Counted from the stretch's first letter, positions 44,400 to 53,645 are shown. The stretch is 64,000 bases of DNA from Variovorax paradoxus (GCF_024734665.1 NZ_CP102931.1:124001-188000); one strand, 5' to 3'. Made by a program: numbers and translations. The notes: generated by a model not told the origin, from the letters alone.

Positions 44400-45083
44400 A
44401 TGGGTCAATTCATCGATCTCAAGGCCAAGGACGGCTTCAGTTTCCCCGCCTACGTGGCCGAGCCGGCGGGCAAGCCGCGCGGCGCGGTGGTCGTGGTGCA
44501 GGAAATCTTCGGCGTCAATTCGCACATCCGCTCGGTGGCGGACGGCTATGCGGCAGAGGGCTACCTGGCCGTGGCGCCGTCGACCTTCCAGCGCGTCAAA
44601 CCGGACGTGGAGATGGGCTACTCGGAAGACGACATGAAGAACGGCTTCGGCCTGAAGACCGCTGTCGAGGCGCTGCCGGCGCCGGGCGTGCTGCAGGACA
44701 TCGAGGCGTCGATCGCCTACGCGTCGAAGGCCGGCAAGGTCGGCATCGTCGGCTACTGCTGGGGCGGCTTGCTGGTGTGGCGCTCGGCGGCGCTGCTGCC
44801 GGGCCTGGCTGCTGCCGCGCCTTACTACGGCGGTGGCATGACCTCGCCGGAAGAAACGGCGCGTCAGCCCAAGGTGCCGGTGCTCGCGCACTTCGGCAAC
44901 CAGGATCACTGGATTCCGCTGGACACCATCGAGTCGTTCAAGAAGGCGCATCCGGAGGTGGAAGTGCATGTGTATCCGGTTGGCCACGGTTTCAACTGCG
45001 ACCAGCGCGGCTCGTACAACGCCGACGCGGCCAAGCTGGCGCGCGAACGCACGCTGGCGTTCTTCGCCAAGCATCTCGCCTGA
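44400..45083 (+). CDS. Dienelactone hydrolase family protein
   Basis: A cytoplasmic alpha/beta hydrolase of 227 residues. The cysteine nucleophile is Cys120 in G-Y-C-W-G-G, with Asp169 in G-N-Q-D-H-W and His196 in V-G-H-G-F-N-C; Glu35 in Q-E-I-F-G-V-N completes the dienelactone hydrolase set. It may act on (chloro)dienelactones or other lactones. AAGGAG stands before the ATG, and a bidirectional terminator follows. Confidence 0.92.
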   Translation: MGQFIDLKAKDGFSFPAYVAEPAGKPRGAVVVVQEIFGVNSHIRSVADGYAAEGYLAVAPSTFQRVKPDVEMGYSEDDMKNGFGLKTAVEALPAPGVLQDIEASIAYASKAGKVGIVGYCWGGLLVWRSAALLPGLAAAAPYYGGGMTSPEETARQPKVPVLAHFGNQDHWIPLDTIESFKKAHPEVEVHVYPVGHGFNCDQRGSYNADAAKLARERTLAFFAKHLA

Positions 45084-45104
45084 GCCTGCGTTCGTCCTCC
45101 AATG

Positions 45105-45131
45105 AAAAAACCCGGCAGCACCGGGTTTTTT
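45105..45131. terminator. Bidirectional intrinsic terminator
   Basis: AAAAAACCCGG and CCGGGTTTTTT around the loop CAGCA form a strong hairpin between the converging dienelactone hydrolase and LysR genes. A and T tracts serve both strands. Confidence 0.92.
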
Positions 45132-45135
45132 CATT

Positions 45136-46050
45136 TCATGAATGGCTCGGCTTGCGTGCCGTGGCGCCCGGGCCGACTCGGGTCTGAAGGAAGTCGAGCA
45201 GCGCGCGCAATGCAGCGCTGTTGTGGCGCCGTTGCAGGTAGGCGGCCGAAAACCACACGTCCTTGCGCGCGTAATCCTGCAGCACGGGCACCAGCTCGCC
45301 GTGGTCGAGGTGCGATTGCACGAGGATCGACGGCAGGTAGATCACGCCAAAGCCATGCATGGCCACGCGGATCAGCGGTGCGCCTTCGGTACAGTCCATG
45401 CGGCTTTTCACCGGTACGTCGATCGGCGTGCCGTTGTCGTCGAAGCGCCACGCCGGCTGCTGGCCCTGCGCCGAGAACGTGAGCGCGTCGTGGCCCGACA
45501 GGTCGCGCGGATGCTCGGGCTTGCCGTGCTTCTTCCAGTAGACCGGCGAGGCGCAGACCACCATGTTCATGAGCCGCAGCTTGCGCACGATCAGGTTCGC
45601 GTCCTCGATGGGGCCGCTGCGCAGTTCGACGTCGATGCCTTCCTCGGCGAGGTCGACGGCGCGGTTGGTCAGCTGCAGGCTGATGGTCACGTCGGGGTAG
45701 TAGCGCATGAAGTCGGCCAGCAGGTTCGGAAACTCGCCGCTGCCCATGCCGTGCGGGGCAGAGATGCGCAGCCGCCCGCCGGGTTGGCTGGCGCGGTCCT
45801 GCAGCTCGGACTGGGTGAGCTCGACCATCTCGAGCATCGGCGTGCTGCGCTCCAGCAGGAGCTGGCCGGCGTCGGTGAGGCTCACGGAACGGGTGGAGCG
45901 GTTGAGAAGACGCACGCCGAAGCGGGTTTCCAGCTCGGCCACATACTTGCTGACGGTGGCCTTCGACATGTCGAGCCTCTTGGCTGCCTGGGAAAAGCTG
46001 CCGTGCGAGGCGACTTCCCGGAAGGTTCTGATCAGATCGAGACTGTCCAT
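45136..46050 (-). CDS. LysR-family transcriptional regulator
   Basis: The protein has 304 residues. The N-terminal winged helix opens M-D-S-L-D-L-I-R-T-F-R-E-V-A-S-H-G-S-F-S-Q-A-A-K-R-L and is followed by S-K-A-T-V-S-K-Y-V-A-E-L-E. The effector domain contains R-L-R-I-S-A-P-H-G-M-G. This is the AaeR/DmlR-like branch of LysR regulators. It is divergent from the small exported protein at 46184; the target is unknown. Confidence 0.9.
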   Translation of the reverse strand: MDSLDLIRTFREVASHGSFSQAAKRLDMSKATVSKYVAELETRFGVRLLNRSTRSVSLTDAGQLLLERSTPMLEMVELTQSELQDRASQPGGRLRISAPHGMGSGEFPNLLADFMRYYPDVTISLQLTNRAVDLAEEGIDVELRSGPIEDANLIVRKLRLMNMVVCASPVYWKKHGKPEHPRDLSGHDALTFSAQGQQPAWRFDDNGTPIDVPVKSRMDCTEGAPLIRVAMHGFGVIYLPSILVQSHLDHGELVPVLQDYARKDVWFSAAYLQRRHNSAALRALLDFLQTRVGPGATARKPSHS

Positions 46051-46183
46051 GTGAATGAGTCCATTGTTTCCGTTTTGGGAACGCGATGGTTCGATTCTCC
46101 CGGGTTTTTCCTAGCTGGCTTGGGCGACACTTCGGTTACACGCCGACGTCGCCAGCCTGGCTGGGCCGTTGGAAGGAACTGAA

Positions 46184-46510
46184 ATGAAGATCCCGAACAT
46201 CATTGCCGCTGCCGTCCTGTTGTTGCTCGCCGCCTCCGGCGTGCAGGCACAGGGCTTCGAGCCGGTGCAGCCGCTCAAGACCGTCACCAGCCGCAGCGAT
46301 GTGGTGGCCGGTGCCGATGCTGCGGCGCGCGGTGGCAATGTCTATGGCGACGTGGTAGCGGCGCCCCTGATCTCGCGGCCGAGTTCGCTGGATCGGGCGT
46401 CGGTCCGCGCCGAGGCCGTGGCTGCCGCTCACGCGCCGAACCAGAACCTGGACCGCCGTGCCTTCGTCAACAGCGAAGTGCCGCCGCAGTTCCAAGCCTC
46501 GCGGCGATAA
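46184..46510 (+). CDS. Small exported protein with an A-E-A-V/A-P-N-Q-N motif, paralogue 1
   Basis: The protein has 108 residues with a signal peptide ending at V-Q-A-Q (about 22). The mature part of about 86 residues contains R-A-S-V-R-A-E-A-V-A-A-A-H-A-P-N-Q-N-L-D (71-90) and a weaker related copy near 37-55. The same motif occurs twice in the next gene. The family resembles short DUF4148-like exported proteins common in Burkholderiales; the function is unknown. GGAAGG precedes the ATG. A terminator follows, so it is a separate transcript. Confidence 0.75.
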   Translation: MKIPNIIAAAVLLLLAASGVQAQGFEPVQPLKTVTSRSDVVAGADAAARGGNVYGDVVAAPLISRPSSLDRASVRAEAVAAAHAPNQNLDRRAFVNSEVPPQFQASRR

Positions 46511-46532
46511 GCCGGAAGCCTCCTCCTGCAAG

Positions 46533-46565
46533 GCCGGGCCGGTGCGAACCGGGCCCGGCTTTTTT
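46533..46565 (+). terminator. Intrinsic terminator
   Basis: GCCGGGCCGGT pairs with ACCGGGCCCGGC around GCGA with a one-base bulge and is followed by TTTTTT. It ends the 46184-46510 transcript. Confidence 0.85.
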
Positions 46566-46729
46566 CTGCTGGCATGCCTTGATGTCGGCATTGTTTCAAT
46601 AGAGGAAACACGGTGTCTCTGAACAGAGTGTTTTGGCATGGCAGTTCGCCCGGAAACTCGCCGCACAGGCAAGCGAACCAGCAAGCCTGGTGGACGAACC
46701 ATCCAACGAACATCCTAGGAGAACTGAAT

Positions 46730-47098
46730 ATGAAGACCTCGCAAATCCTCGCCGCTGCCGCCCTGACCCTGCTGGCCGCCGTTGGCGCTCAAGCTGAAAC
46801 GTACCAAGGCGTGAACACCGCCGTCTCGACCAAGAGCCGTGATGAAGTCAACGCCGAAGCCGTGCGCGCCGCATCGGCTCCGAACCAGAACGTGACCCGC
46901 GGTTCGCGCGGCCCGGAAACGGTCGCCGTGTCGAAGGACCGCGCAATCGTCCAAGCCGAAGCCGTTCGCACCTCCTACGCTCCCGACCAGAACGTGACTG
47001 GCGGCTCGCGCGTCAACAGCCGCGTCATCTCGACCATGCAAAACCCGATGGACGCTCGCGTTCAGGCCGAGCAAGGTTCGGGCGCTGTCGCCAAGTAA
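46730..47098 (+). CDS. Small exported repeat protein, paralogue 2
   Basis: The protein has 122 residues with a signal peptide ending at A-Q-A-E (about 23). Two repeats of about 24 residues follow: S-R-D-E-V-N-A-E-A-V-R-A-A-S-A-P-N-Q-N-V at 36-55 and R-A-I-V-Q-A-E-A-V-R-T-S-Y-A-P-D-Q-N-V-T at 71-90, each ending G-S-R; a third partial copy is near 110. Third-position codon choice is uniform and it has a clear AGGAGA start site, so it may be well expressed. Related to the preceding gene; the function is unknown. Confidence 0.77.
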   Translation: MKTSQILAAAALTLLAAVGAQAETYQGVNTAVSTKSRDEVNAEAVRAASAPNQNVTRGSRGPETVAVSKDRAIVQAEAVRTSYAPDQNVTGGSRVNSRVISTMQNPMDARVQAEQGSGAVAK

Positions 47099-47129
47099 TT
47101 GAAGCGGTCCCTTGGGGCCGTCGAAATGC

Positions 47130-47160
47130 AAAAGGGCCACGCGAAAGCGTGGCCCTTTTT
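47130..47160. terminator. Bidirectional intrinsic terminator
   Basis: AAAAGGGCCACGC and GCGTGGCCCTTTTT around GAAA, between the small exported protein gene and the converging corA gene. Confidence 0.92.
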
Positions 47161-47181
47161 CTTTGGTTGGCGATTCCGGAA

Positions 47182-48333
47182 TCAGCGCGTACGCGCGAGA
47201 TAGCGCTTGCGCCAGAAGATCAGCACCAGCGCCACCGCGATGACCAGCATCGACGTCATCGCGATCCAGAAGCCGTCGGCCTTGTGCACCAGCGGTATGA
47301 ATTCGAAGTTCATGCCGAAGATGCCCGCGATGAGGTTCAGCGGCAGGAACACGGCGGTGAGCACCGTCAGCACCCGCATGATGTCGTTGGCGCGGTGGCC
47401 CTGGACGCTGAAGTGCATCTGCACGGCAGTCTCGGCGTTCTGCTCCAGCCGGTGCACGTGGTGCACCACGCGCTCGATGTGCTCGAGCACGTCGCGGCTG
47501 CGGATCATGATGAGTTCGCGCTCACGCAGCTCCGTCTCGCCCTTGGGCACGGGGAGCGTCTCGAGCGAGTCGATCCAGTCCTGCATGGCGGCGCGCTGGT
47601 CTTCGCAGATCTCGTCCAGGTGGTGCAGCGACTGGCGCGCCTCCATCAGCGCGCCCCAGTTCGTAAAGCGGCTGCGCGGGTCGATCAGTTCGGTCTGCCA
47701 GTGGTCGAGCTGCTTGGTGAGTTCGCGCCGCAGGTCGAGGTAACCGTCGACGATCTGGTTGATCACGCGCAGCATCAGGTCCGAAGGGCTGGTCGGCAGG
47801 CGGGCCGAGGTGGCGCGCACGTCGAGCGCAGGGGCGCCGCGGTCGTCGGGCGAGGCGGCCGCCAGCAGGCGCGTGGCGAAGGCGTCGCGCACCGCGCCGT
47901 CTTCCGGGTGCACCGATAGCAGCACGCGGTCGAACACCGCGAAGCCCACCGGGCGGGTGTCGACGCGGCGCAGCACGGGCGGGCCGCTGCGGGGCAAGGG
48001 CGGGGCCTCACTGCCATTGCCCTTGCCGTTGCCCAGCGCCGCCTGGCCTTGTCCGTTGGCCAGCCGCCGGAACACCAGCACGTCGTACTGCGAGGTGTAG
48101 TCGTAGTGGGAGGGCAACTGGTCGTTGAGCAGGTCGGCCACGTGCAGGTCGACCAGTTGCGTGAGGCACAGCGTCTGCAGGATCTGCTGCACCTCGGCCA
48201 GCGAGGCCCGGAATTCCTCCCGCGTGAGGGAGATCCAGAGGTAGCCGCCGGTGCCGCACGCGCCCGGTACGGTCAGCGGTGCCAGCGCGGCGTGCTCGCT
48301 GACCTGCGAGCGGGTGATTTCGAAGATGCGCAT
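47182..48333 (-). CDS. corA: CorA-family divalent-cation transporter
   Basis: An inner-membrane magnesium/cobalt channel subunit of 383 residues. A long cytoplasmic domain is followed by two C-terminal helices; the selectivity motif G-M-N lies at the end of the first in A-G-I-F-G-M-N-F-E-F. The basic tail W-R-K-R-Y-L-A-R-T-R is typical. A Gly/Asn-rich insertion near residue 100 (N-G-K-G-N-G-S) is a local oddity. It lies 17 bp downstream of hemB. Confidence 0.9.
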   Translation of the reverse strand: MRIFEITRSQVSEHAALAPLTVPGACGTGGYLWISLTREEFRASLAEVQQILQTLCLTQLVDLHVADLLNDQLPSHYDYTSQYDVLVFRRLANGQGQAALGNGKGNGSEAPPLPRSGPPVLRRVDTRPVGFAVFDRVLLSVHPEDGAVRDAFATRLLAAASPDDRGAPALDVRATSARLPTSPSDLMLRVINQIVDGYLDLRRELTKQLDHWQTELIDPRSRFTNWGALMEARQSLHHLDEICEDQRAAMQDWIDSLETLPVPKGETELRERELIMIRSRDVLEHIERVVHHVHRLEQNAETAVQMHFSVQGHRANDIMRVLTVLTAVFLPLNLIAGIFGMNFEFIPLVHKADGFWIAMTSMLVIAVALVLIFWRKRYLARTR

Positions 48334-48350
48334 GCCGTGCTGGGGCGCCG

Positions 48351-49478
<1,128 letters not shown>

Positions 49479-49500
49479 TCAAAGAAAGTGCCTCAGTCGC

Positions 49501-49529
49501 TTGAAACCTTGTTTCGTCTTTGTTAAATT
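49501..49529 (+). promoter_or_regulatory. Sigma70-type promoter for the candidate small RNA
   Basis: TTGAAA (-35, 49501-49506), a 17-bp spacer, then TAAATT (-10, 49524-49529). This is one of the best promoter matches in the window and faces a region without a coding gene that ends in a terminator. Confidence 0.65.
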
Positions 49530-49534
49530 CTGAA

Positions 49535-49638
49535 GCGGGCGGCTTGCCGCTCCCCGCTTTTCCTCCCTGAGCGGGTGCCTTGATGTGTGACAGCAAAAGG
49601 GCTTCCCAGCCCGACGTGAAGACGTCGGGCTTTTTTTT
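49535..49638 (+). ncRNA. Candidate small RNA, about 100 nt
   Basis: The 340-bp gap between hemB and the hemJ-like gene holds a promoter (49501-49529) and, about 100 nt downstream, an intrinsic terminator (49608-49638). The transcript would start with a stem (GCGGG/CCCGC enclosing CGG-CTTG-CCG, 49535-49557), then the pyrimidine-rich single strand TTTTCCTCCCT, an A-rich stretch CAGCAAAAGGG, and the terminator hairpin with eight Ts. CCTCCC could pair with Shine-Dalgarno sequences. No open frame of size lies inside. The alternative is an attenuated leader of the downstream hemJ-like gene (start 49705). No known RNA family is recognised. Confidence 0.5.
49608..49638 (+). terminator. Intrinsic terminator of the candidate small RNA
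   Basis: AGCCCGACGT and ACGTCGGGC around GAAG, followed by eight Ts. It faces the plus strand with no coding gene upstream on that strand. Confidence 0.9.
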
Positions 49639-49704
49639 GCCCGTCGTACGGGGGCATCGCCGCAAAAGAGAGGTCTGCAAGAGGGGCGCCCCTAAACTGC
49701 CGCC

Positions 49705-50133
49705 ATGCTCTGGGTCAAATCTCTTCACATCGTCTTCATTGCAAGCTGGTTCGCGGGGTTGTTCTACCTGCCCCGGATCTTCGTCAATCTGGCGATGGTG
49801 CCGCCCGAGTCGGTGGCCGAGCGGGAGCGGCTGCTGTTGATGGCGCGCAAGCTCATGCGATTCACGACTTTCCTGGCGGTTCCCGCGCTCGGCTTCGGCC
49901 TGTGGCTCTGGCTGGGCTACGGCATCGGGCGCGGCCCGGGTAATGGGTGGATGCACGCCAAGCTGGCGCTGGTGCTGGTGGCCATCGGCTACCACCACGG
50001 CTGCGGCGTGCTGCTGCGCCGCTTCGTGGCGGGCGAGAACCGGCGCAACGACCGCTGGTTCCGCTGGTTCAACGAGCTGCCGGTGCTGCTGCTGCTGGGC
50101 ATCGTGATCCTGGTGGTCGTCAAGCCGTTCTGA
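49705..50133 (+). CDS. hemJ: HemJ-like protoporphyrinogen IX oxidase (CopD-superfamily membrane protein)
   Basis: A four-helix inner-membrane protein of 142 residues. The N-terminus L-W-V-K-S-L-H-I-V-F-I-A-S-W-F-A-G-L-F-Y-L-P-R, the middle A-K-L-A-L-V-L-V-A-I-G-Y-H-H, and the end F-N-E-L-P-V-L-L-L-L-G-I-V-I-L-V-V-V-K-P match HemJ; His8 would be the essential haem-binding histidine. HemJ oxidises protoporphyrinogen IX, late in haem synthesis. Such genes are often annotated only as CopD family. Closeness to hemB supports the call. TAAACT (49693-49698) lies six bases before the ATG, suggesting leaderless transcription. Confidence 0.78.
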   Translation: MLWVKSLHIVFIASWFAGLFYLPRIFVNLAMVPPESVAERERLLLMARKLMRFTTFLAVPALGFGLWLWLGYGIGRGPGNGWMHAKLALVLVAIGYHHGCGVLLRRFVAGENRRNDRWFRWFNELPVLLLLGIVILVVVKPF

Positions 50134-50138
50134 GCCCG

Positions 50139-51329
50139 GTGCACACGGTGGAGAGGCCGCACAAGTCCGCCGCGCTCCCCCTGGCGCTCGCATACGCGGC
50201 GCTGATCGTCTACGCCAGTCTGTATCCGTTCGCCGACTGGCGCGACCAGGGGATCGCGCCGTGGGCCTATCTGTGGGCGCCCTGGCCCAAGTACTGGACG
50301 GGCTTCGACTTCGCCGTCAACGTGGTGGGCTACGTGCCCTTCGGCTTCCTGTGCGCCCTGGCGGTGTTGCGCACGCGCCGGGCCACCAGCGTCTGGCACG
50401 CAGTACTGCGCGCCACCGTGGCGGGGGCGGCGATCTCGTTCGCCATGGAGACGCTGCAGAGCTACCTGCCCGCGCGCATTCCTTCCAACGTAGACCTGGG
50501 GTTCAACACGACAGGCGCCGTCCTCGGCGCTGTGCTGGCGGCCGGACTGGAACGGCTGGGAGCGGTTGCGCACTGGAGCCGCGCGCGTTCGCAGTGGTTT
50601 ACCGAGGACTCGCGCGGCGCGCTGGTGCTGCTCGCGCTGTGGCCTTTTGCGCTGCTGTTCCCGGCGGCCGTCACCTTCGGGCTGGGGCAGGTGTTCGAGC
50701 GGCTCGAAGTGGCGATCTCCGAGTGGCTGCTCGACACACCCTTCATCGATTGGCTGCCGCTGCGGCAGTTCGAGCTCGAGCCGCTGGTGCCGGCGGTGGA
50801 ACTGCTGTGCGTGATGCTCGGCGCGCTGGTGCCGTGCCTGCTGGGCTATCTGGTGGCGCGCTCCGTGGTCCAGCGCGCGGTGCTGCTGCCGCTGACGCTG
50901 CTGGCCGGCATCGCGGCCTCGGCGCTGTCGGCGGCATTGAGCTATGGGCCCGAGCACGCATGGGCGTGGCTGGGCCTGCCTGTGCAGGTCGGCATGGCCG
51001 CGGCGTTCTTTGCTGGCGTGCTGTTGCTGTTCGCGCCGCGCCGCTTGTGTGCGGCGCTGCTGCTGGTGGGGCTCGTGCTGCAGCTGAGCCTGCTGAACCA
51101 GGCGCCCGAGAGCGCGTACTTCGCGCAGACGCTGGCCACCTGGGAGCAGGGGCGCTTCATCCGCTTCCACGGGCTGGCGCAGTGGCTGGGCTGGACCTGG
51201 CCCTTCGCGGTACTGGCATACGTGGTGGTCACCCTGTCGCGCCGGGGGGGCGGCCCAACGCCGTCGCGACGGTCTGAACGTTTGAAGGTATCGACACGAG
51301 GCCAAGGGGCGGTCACTAAAATCTGCTGA
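50139..51329 (+). CDS. VanZ-family membrane protein
   Basis: An integral membrane protein of about 396 residues with roughly nine hydrophobic segments. The N-terminal part (Y-A-S-L-Y-P-F-A-D-W, F-D-F-A-V-N-V-V-G-Y-V-P-F-G and E-T-L-Q-S-Y-L-P-A-R-I-P-S-N-V-D-L-x-F-N) is the VanZ-like domain. The C-terminal half is a further set of helices. No ATG fits; the start is GTG 50139, or GTG 50148. The function is unknown. Its TGA overlaps the ATG of the ferredoxin-like gene. It is 5 bp behind the hemJ-like gene. Confidence 0.8.
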   Translation: MHTVERPHKSAALPLALAYAALIVYASLYPFADWRDQGIAPWAYLWAPWPKYWTGFDFAVNVVGYVPFGFLCALAVLRTRRATSVWHAVLRATVAGAAISFAMETLQSYLPARIPSNVDLGFNTTGAVLGAVLAAGLERLGAVAHWSRARSQWFTEDSRGALVLLALWPFALLFPAAVTFGLGQVFERLEVAISEWLLDTPFIDWLPLRQFELEPLVPAVELLCVMLGALVPCLLGYLVARSVVQRAVLLPLTLLAGIAASALSAALSYGPEHAWAWLGLPVQVGMAAAFFAGVLLLFAPRRLCAALLLVGLVLQLSLLNQAPESAYFAQTLATWEQGRFIRFHGLAQWLGWTWPFAVLAYVVVTLSRRGGGPTPSRRSERLKVSTRGQGAVTKIC

Positions 51330-51682
51330 TGCCCAGCTCCTCCCCCGCCGCGCCGTCCGGCTATTACGGCCGCCACATCTTCTTTTGCCTCAACGAGCGC
51401 AAGAACGGCGAAGACTCCTGCTCCAAGCACAACGCACAGGAGGGCTTCGACCGCTGCAAGGCGAAGGTCAAGGAAGAAGGGCTATCCGGGCCCGGCAAGG
51501 TGCGCGTCAACAAGGCCGGCTGCCTCGACCGCTGCGCGGGTGGGCCGGTGGCTGTGGTGTACCCCGAGGCCGTCTGGTACACCTTCGTTGACGGCGATGA
51601 CATCGACGAGATCGTCGAGTCGCACCTGAAGAACGGCCAGGTCGTCGAGCGGCTGCTGCTGCCTCCCGATGTCGGACGCTGA
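51329..51682 (+). CDS. Thioredoxin-like [2Fe-2S] ferredoxin
   Basis: A cytoplasmic protein of 117 residues. Cysteines at 20, 31, 65 and 69 give C-x10-C-x33-C-x3-C, the pattern of thioredoxin-fold [2Fe-2S] ferredoxins (K-A-G-C-L-D-R-C-A-G-G-P carries the last two). The C-terminal W-Y-T-F-V-D-G-D-D-I is typical. The partner is unknown. TAAAAT (51317-51322) lies six bases before the ATG, which would give a leaderless internal transcript inside the VanZ reading frame. Confidence 0.9.
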   Translation: MPSSSPAAPSGYYGRHIFFCLNERKNGEDSCSKHNAQEGFDRCKAKVKEEGLSGPGKVRVNKAGCLDRCAGGPVAVVYPEAVWYTFVDGDDIDEIVESHLKNGQVVERLLLPPDVGR

Positions 51683-51718
51683 ACTTTTCCGCCGACCCTC
51701 CGCTCGTACCTTGCGCCA

Positions 51719-52351
51719 ATGAATTCCCAGACCGAAAAGATCAGCCTCCAGGGCGCCGCCGGCGCAATCGAGGTTCAACGCGACCAGCCTGCCGGCACCC
51801 CGCGCGGCATCGCGGTAATCGCCCATCCGCATCCGCTGTTCGGCGGCACGATGGACAACAAGGTGGTGCAGACGCTGGCGCGCGCATTCGTCGCCAGCGG
51901 GTGGACCACGGTGCGCTTCAACTTCCGCGGCGTGGGCGCCAGTGAAGGCGTTCACGACGAAGGGCGCGGCGAGCTGGAAGACATGCTCAATGTCGTCGGC
52001 CAGCTCGCGCCCGAGGGGCCGCTGGCGATTGCCGGATTTTCATTCGGCGCGTTCGTTGCGACCGGTGCCGCCGCAAAGCTCTGGACCGAACGCGACATCC
52101 GCCAGATCGTGCTGGTGGGCACGGCCGCCGCGCGCAACACCGTGGCCACGCTGCCGGCCGAGGCGCACGAGCGCATGCTGGTGGTTCATGGCGAAGCCGA
52201 CGACACCGTGGCGCTGTCCGCCGTGATGGACTGGGCGCGGCCGCAGTCACTTCCTGTCACAGTCGTCCCCGGGGGCGGCCACTTCTTTCACGGACAATTG
52301 CCGCTGCTCAAAAGTCTCGTGGTCCGCCATCTGCGCGCGGACGTCGCATGA
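51719..52351 (+). CDS. Alpha/beta hydrolase (COG2945-type)
   Basis: A cytoplasmic protein of 210 residues. H-P-H-P-L-F-G-G-T-M-D-N-K-V-V near residue 35, F-N-F-R-G-V-G-A-S-E-G near 65, and the nucleophile region G-F-S-F-G-A-F-V near 100 define the family, in which the nucleophile elbow is G-x-S-x-G. The acid is near E-A-D-D and the base in G-G-G-H-F-F-H. The substrate is unknown. TACCTT (51707-51712) lies six bases before the ATG, with no ribosome-binding site. Confidence 0.88.
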   Translation: MNSQTEKISLQGAAGAIEVQRDQPAGTPRGIAVIAHPHPLFGGTMDNKVVQTLARAFVASGWTTVRFNFRGVGASEGVHDEGRGELEDMLNVVGQLAPEGPLAIAGFSFGAFVATGAAAKLWTERDIRQIVLVGTAAARNTVATLPAEAHERMLVVHGEADDTVALSAVMDWARPQSLPVTVVPGGGHFFHGQLPLLKSLVVRHLRADVA

Positions 52352-52391
52352 AAGCCTCGCAGGCTTGTTTTCGTCTCTTTCCAAACTCCCC

Positions 52392-53561
52392 ATGAATCGT
52401 TTTCTTGGCGCGCTCCGCGCGCTGGTCTTTACCGCCGTCGCATCCGTCAGCCTGATTGCCGCCGCCCAGGTGCCGGCACCGCCTGAAATTGCCGCGCGCA
52501 GCTACCTGCTGCTCGACGTGACCGCGAACCAGATCCTGGCCCAGAAGGACATCGACAGCCCGGTCGAGCCGGCTTCGCTCACCAAGCTGATGTCCGCTTA
52601 CCTGGTGTTCGATGCGCTGCGCGCCAAGAAGATCACGCTGACCCAGACGCTGCCGGTCAGCCCGCGCGCCTGGAAAATGCCCGGTTCGCGCATGTTCATC
52701 GACCCCAAGATGCAGGTGCCGGTGGAAGACCTGATCAAGGGCCTGATCGTGCAGTCGGGCAACGACGCCACGGTGGCGCTGGCCGAGGGTGTTGGCGGCA
52801 CGGTGGAGCACTTCGTCGAGATGATGAATGCCCAGGCCAAGGCGCTGGGCATGAAGAACACGAGCTACAAGAACCCCGAAGGCCTGACGGCGCCCGGCCA
52901 CACCACCACGGCCCGCGACCTGAGCATCCTGGCGACCCGCCTGGTGCGCGACTTCCCCGAGGAAGCCAAGTACTACGCAATCAAGAAGTACCGCTACCCG
53001 GGCACCCCGTCGACCAACGACACCAACCGCAATCTGCTGCTGTTCCGCGACCCGACCGTCGACGGCCTGAAGACCGGGCATACCGAGGCGGCCGGCTACT
53101 GCATGATCGCCACCGCCAAGCGCGATTTCCCCAACCTGACCGGCGGCCGCCGCCTGCTGTCGATCGTGCTGGGAACCACGGGCGAGACCGTGCGAGCCAA
53201 CGAGTCGCAGAAGCTGCTGAACTGGGGTTACACGGCCTACGACGCCGTTCGCCTGTTCGACGCCGGCCAGCCAGCCGCTACCCCGGCCGTCTGGAAGGGC
53301 AAGGCGAACACGCTGAAACTGGGCCGTCCGGAGGCGATCGTGGTCGCGGTGCCGGCCGGCACCGCCAGCAAGATCAAGACCCAGGTGTCGCGCCCCGATC
53401 CGCTGGTGGCGCCGTTCACCAAGTACCAGGCCGTCGGCTCGCTCAAGGTCACCCTGGACGACCAGCCGGTCGCCGACGTGCCCCTGGTCGCCCTGGAAGC
53501 CGTCGAGCAGGCAGGGATATTCGGCCGCGCCTGGGATGCCGTGCGGCTCTGGATCAAGTAA
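52392..53561 (+). CDS. dacC: D-alanyl-D-alanine carboxypeptidase (PBP5/6-like)
   Basis: A periplasmic, membrane-associated enzyme that trims the terminal D-Ala from peptidoglycan pentapeptides. The protein has 389 residues with a signal peptide ending near I-A-A-A-Q (about 26). Active-site motifs are S-L-T-K (62-65), S-G-N (122-124) and K-T-G (226-228), followed by the beta-rich domain and an amphipathic C-terminal helix (A-G-I-F-G-R-A-W-D-A-V-R-L-W-I-K) for membrane binding. ATG 52392 gives the natural signal peptide. The choice among dacA, dacC and dacD is by convention. Confidence 0.9.
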   Translation: MNRFLGALRALVFTAVASVSLIAAAQVPAPPEIAARSYLLLDVTANQILAQKDIDSPVEPASLTKLMSAYLVFDALRAKKITLTQTLPVSPRAWKMPGSRMFIDPKMQVPVEDLIKGLIVQSGNDATVALAEGVGGTVEHFVEMMNAQAKALGMKNTSYKNPEGLTAPGHTTTARDLSILATRLVRDFPEEAKYYAIKKYRYPGTPSTNDTNRNLLLFRDPTVDGLKTGHTEAAGYCMIATAKRDFPNLTGGRRLLSIVLGTTGETVRANESQKLLNWGYTAYDAVRLFDAGQPAATPAVWKGKANTLKLGRPEAIVVAVPAGTASKIKTQVSRPDPLVAPFTKYQAVGSLKVTLDDQPVADVPLVALEAVEQAGIFGRAWDAVRLWIK

Positions 53562-53574
53562 GTCGGAGGAGTGA

Positions 53575-53611
53575 CAAGGTCGCCAGCGGTCTTCCGCTGC
53601 CGCTGACCTTG
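53575..53611. repeat. Strong hairpin after dacC, possible factor-dependent or weak terminator
   Basis: CAAGGTC and GACCTTG form an outer stem and CAGCGG/CCGCTG an inner one. No T run follows and the 3' arm touches the -35 box of the next promoter, so a true intrinsic terminator is not supported. Confidence 0.4.
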
Positions 53612-53636
53612 CCGTTTCAGACTCGTTTGCTATACT
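53609..53636 (+). promoter_or_regulatory. Promoter of the str operon
   Basis: TTGCCG (-35, 53609-53614), a 16-bp spacer and TATACT (-10, 53631-53636). The start would fall near 53643, giving a leader of about 120 nt before rpsL. Confidence 0.65.
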
Positions 53637-53645
53637 CGTGGGCTT

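Noticed and set aside
46573..46729. Promoter and operator for the second small exported protein
   Set aside because: Short repeats such as CTCTG-AA-CAGAG are present, but no -35/-10 pair with proper spacing could be defended.
53575..53611. Intrinsic terminator after dacC
   Set aside because: The stem is strong but no T run follows; kept only as an unassigned hairpin.
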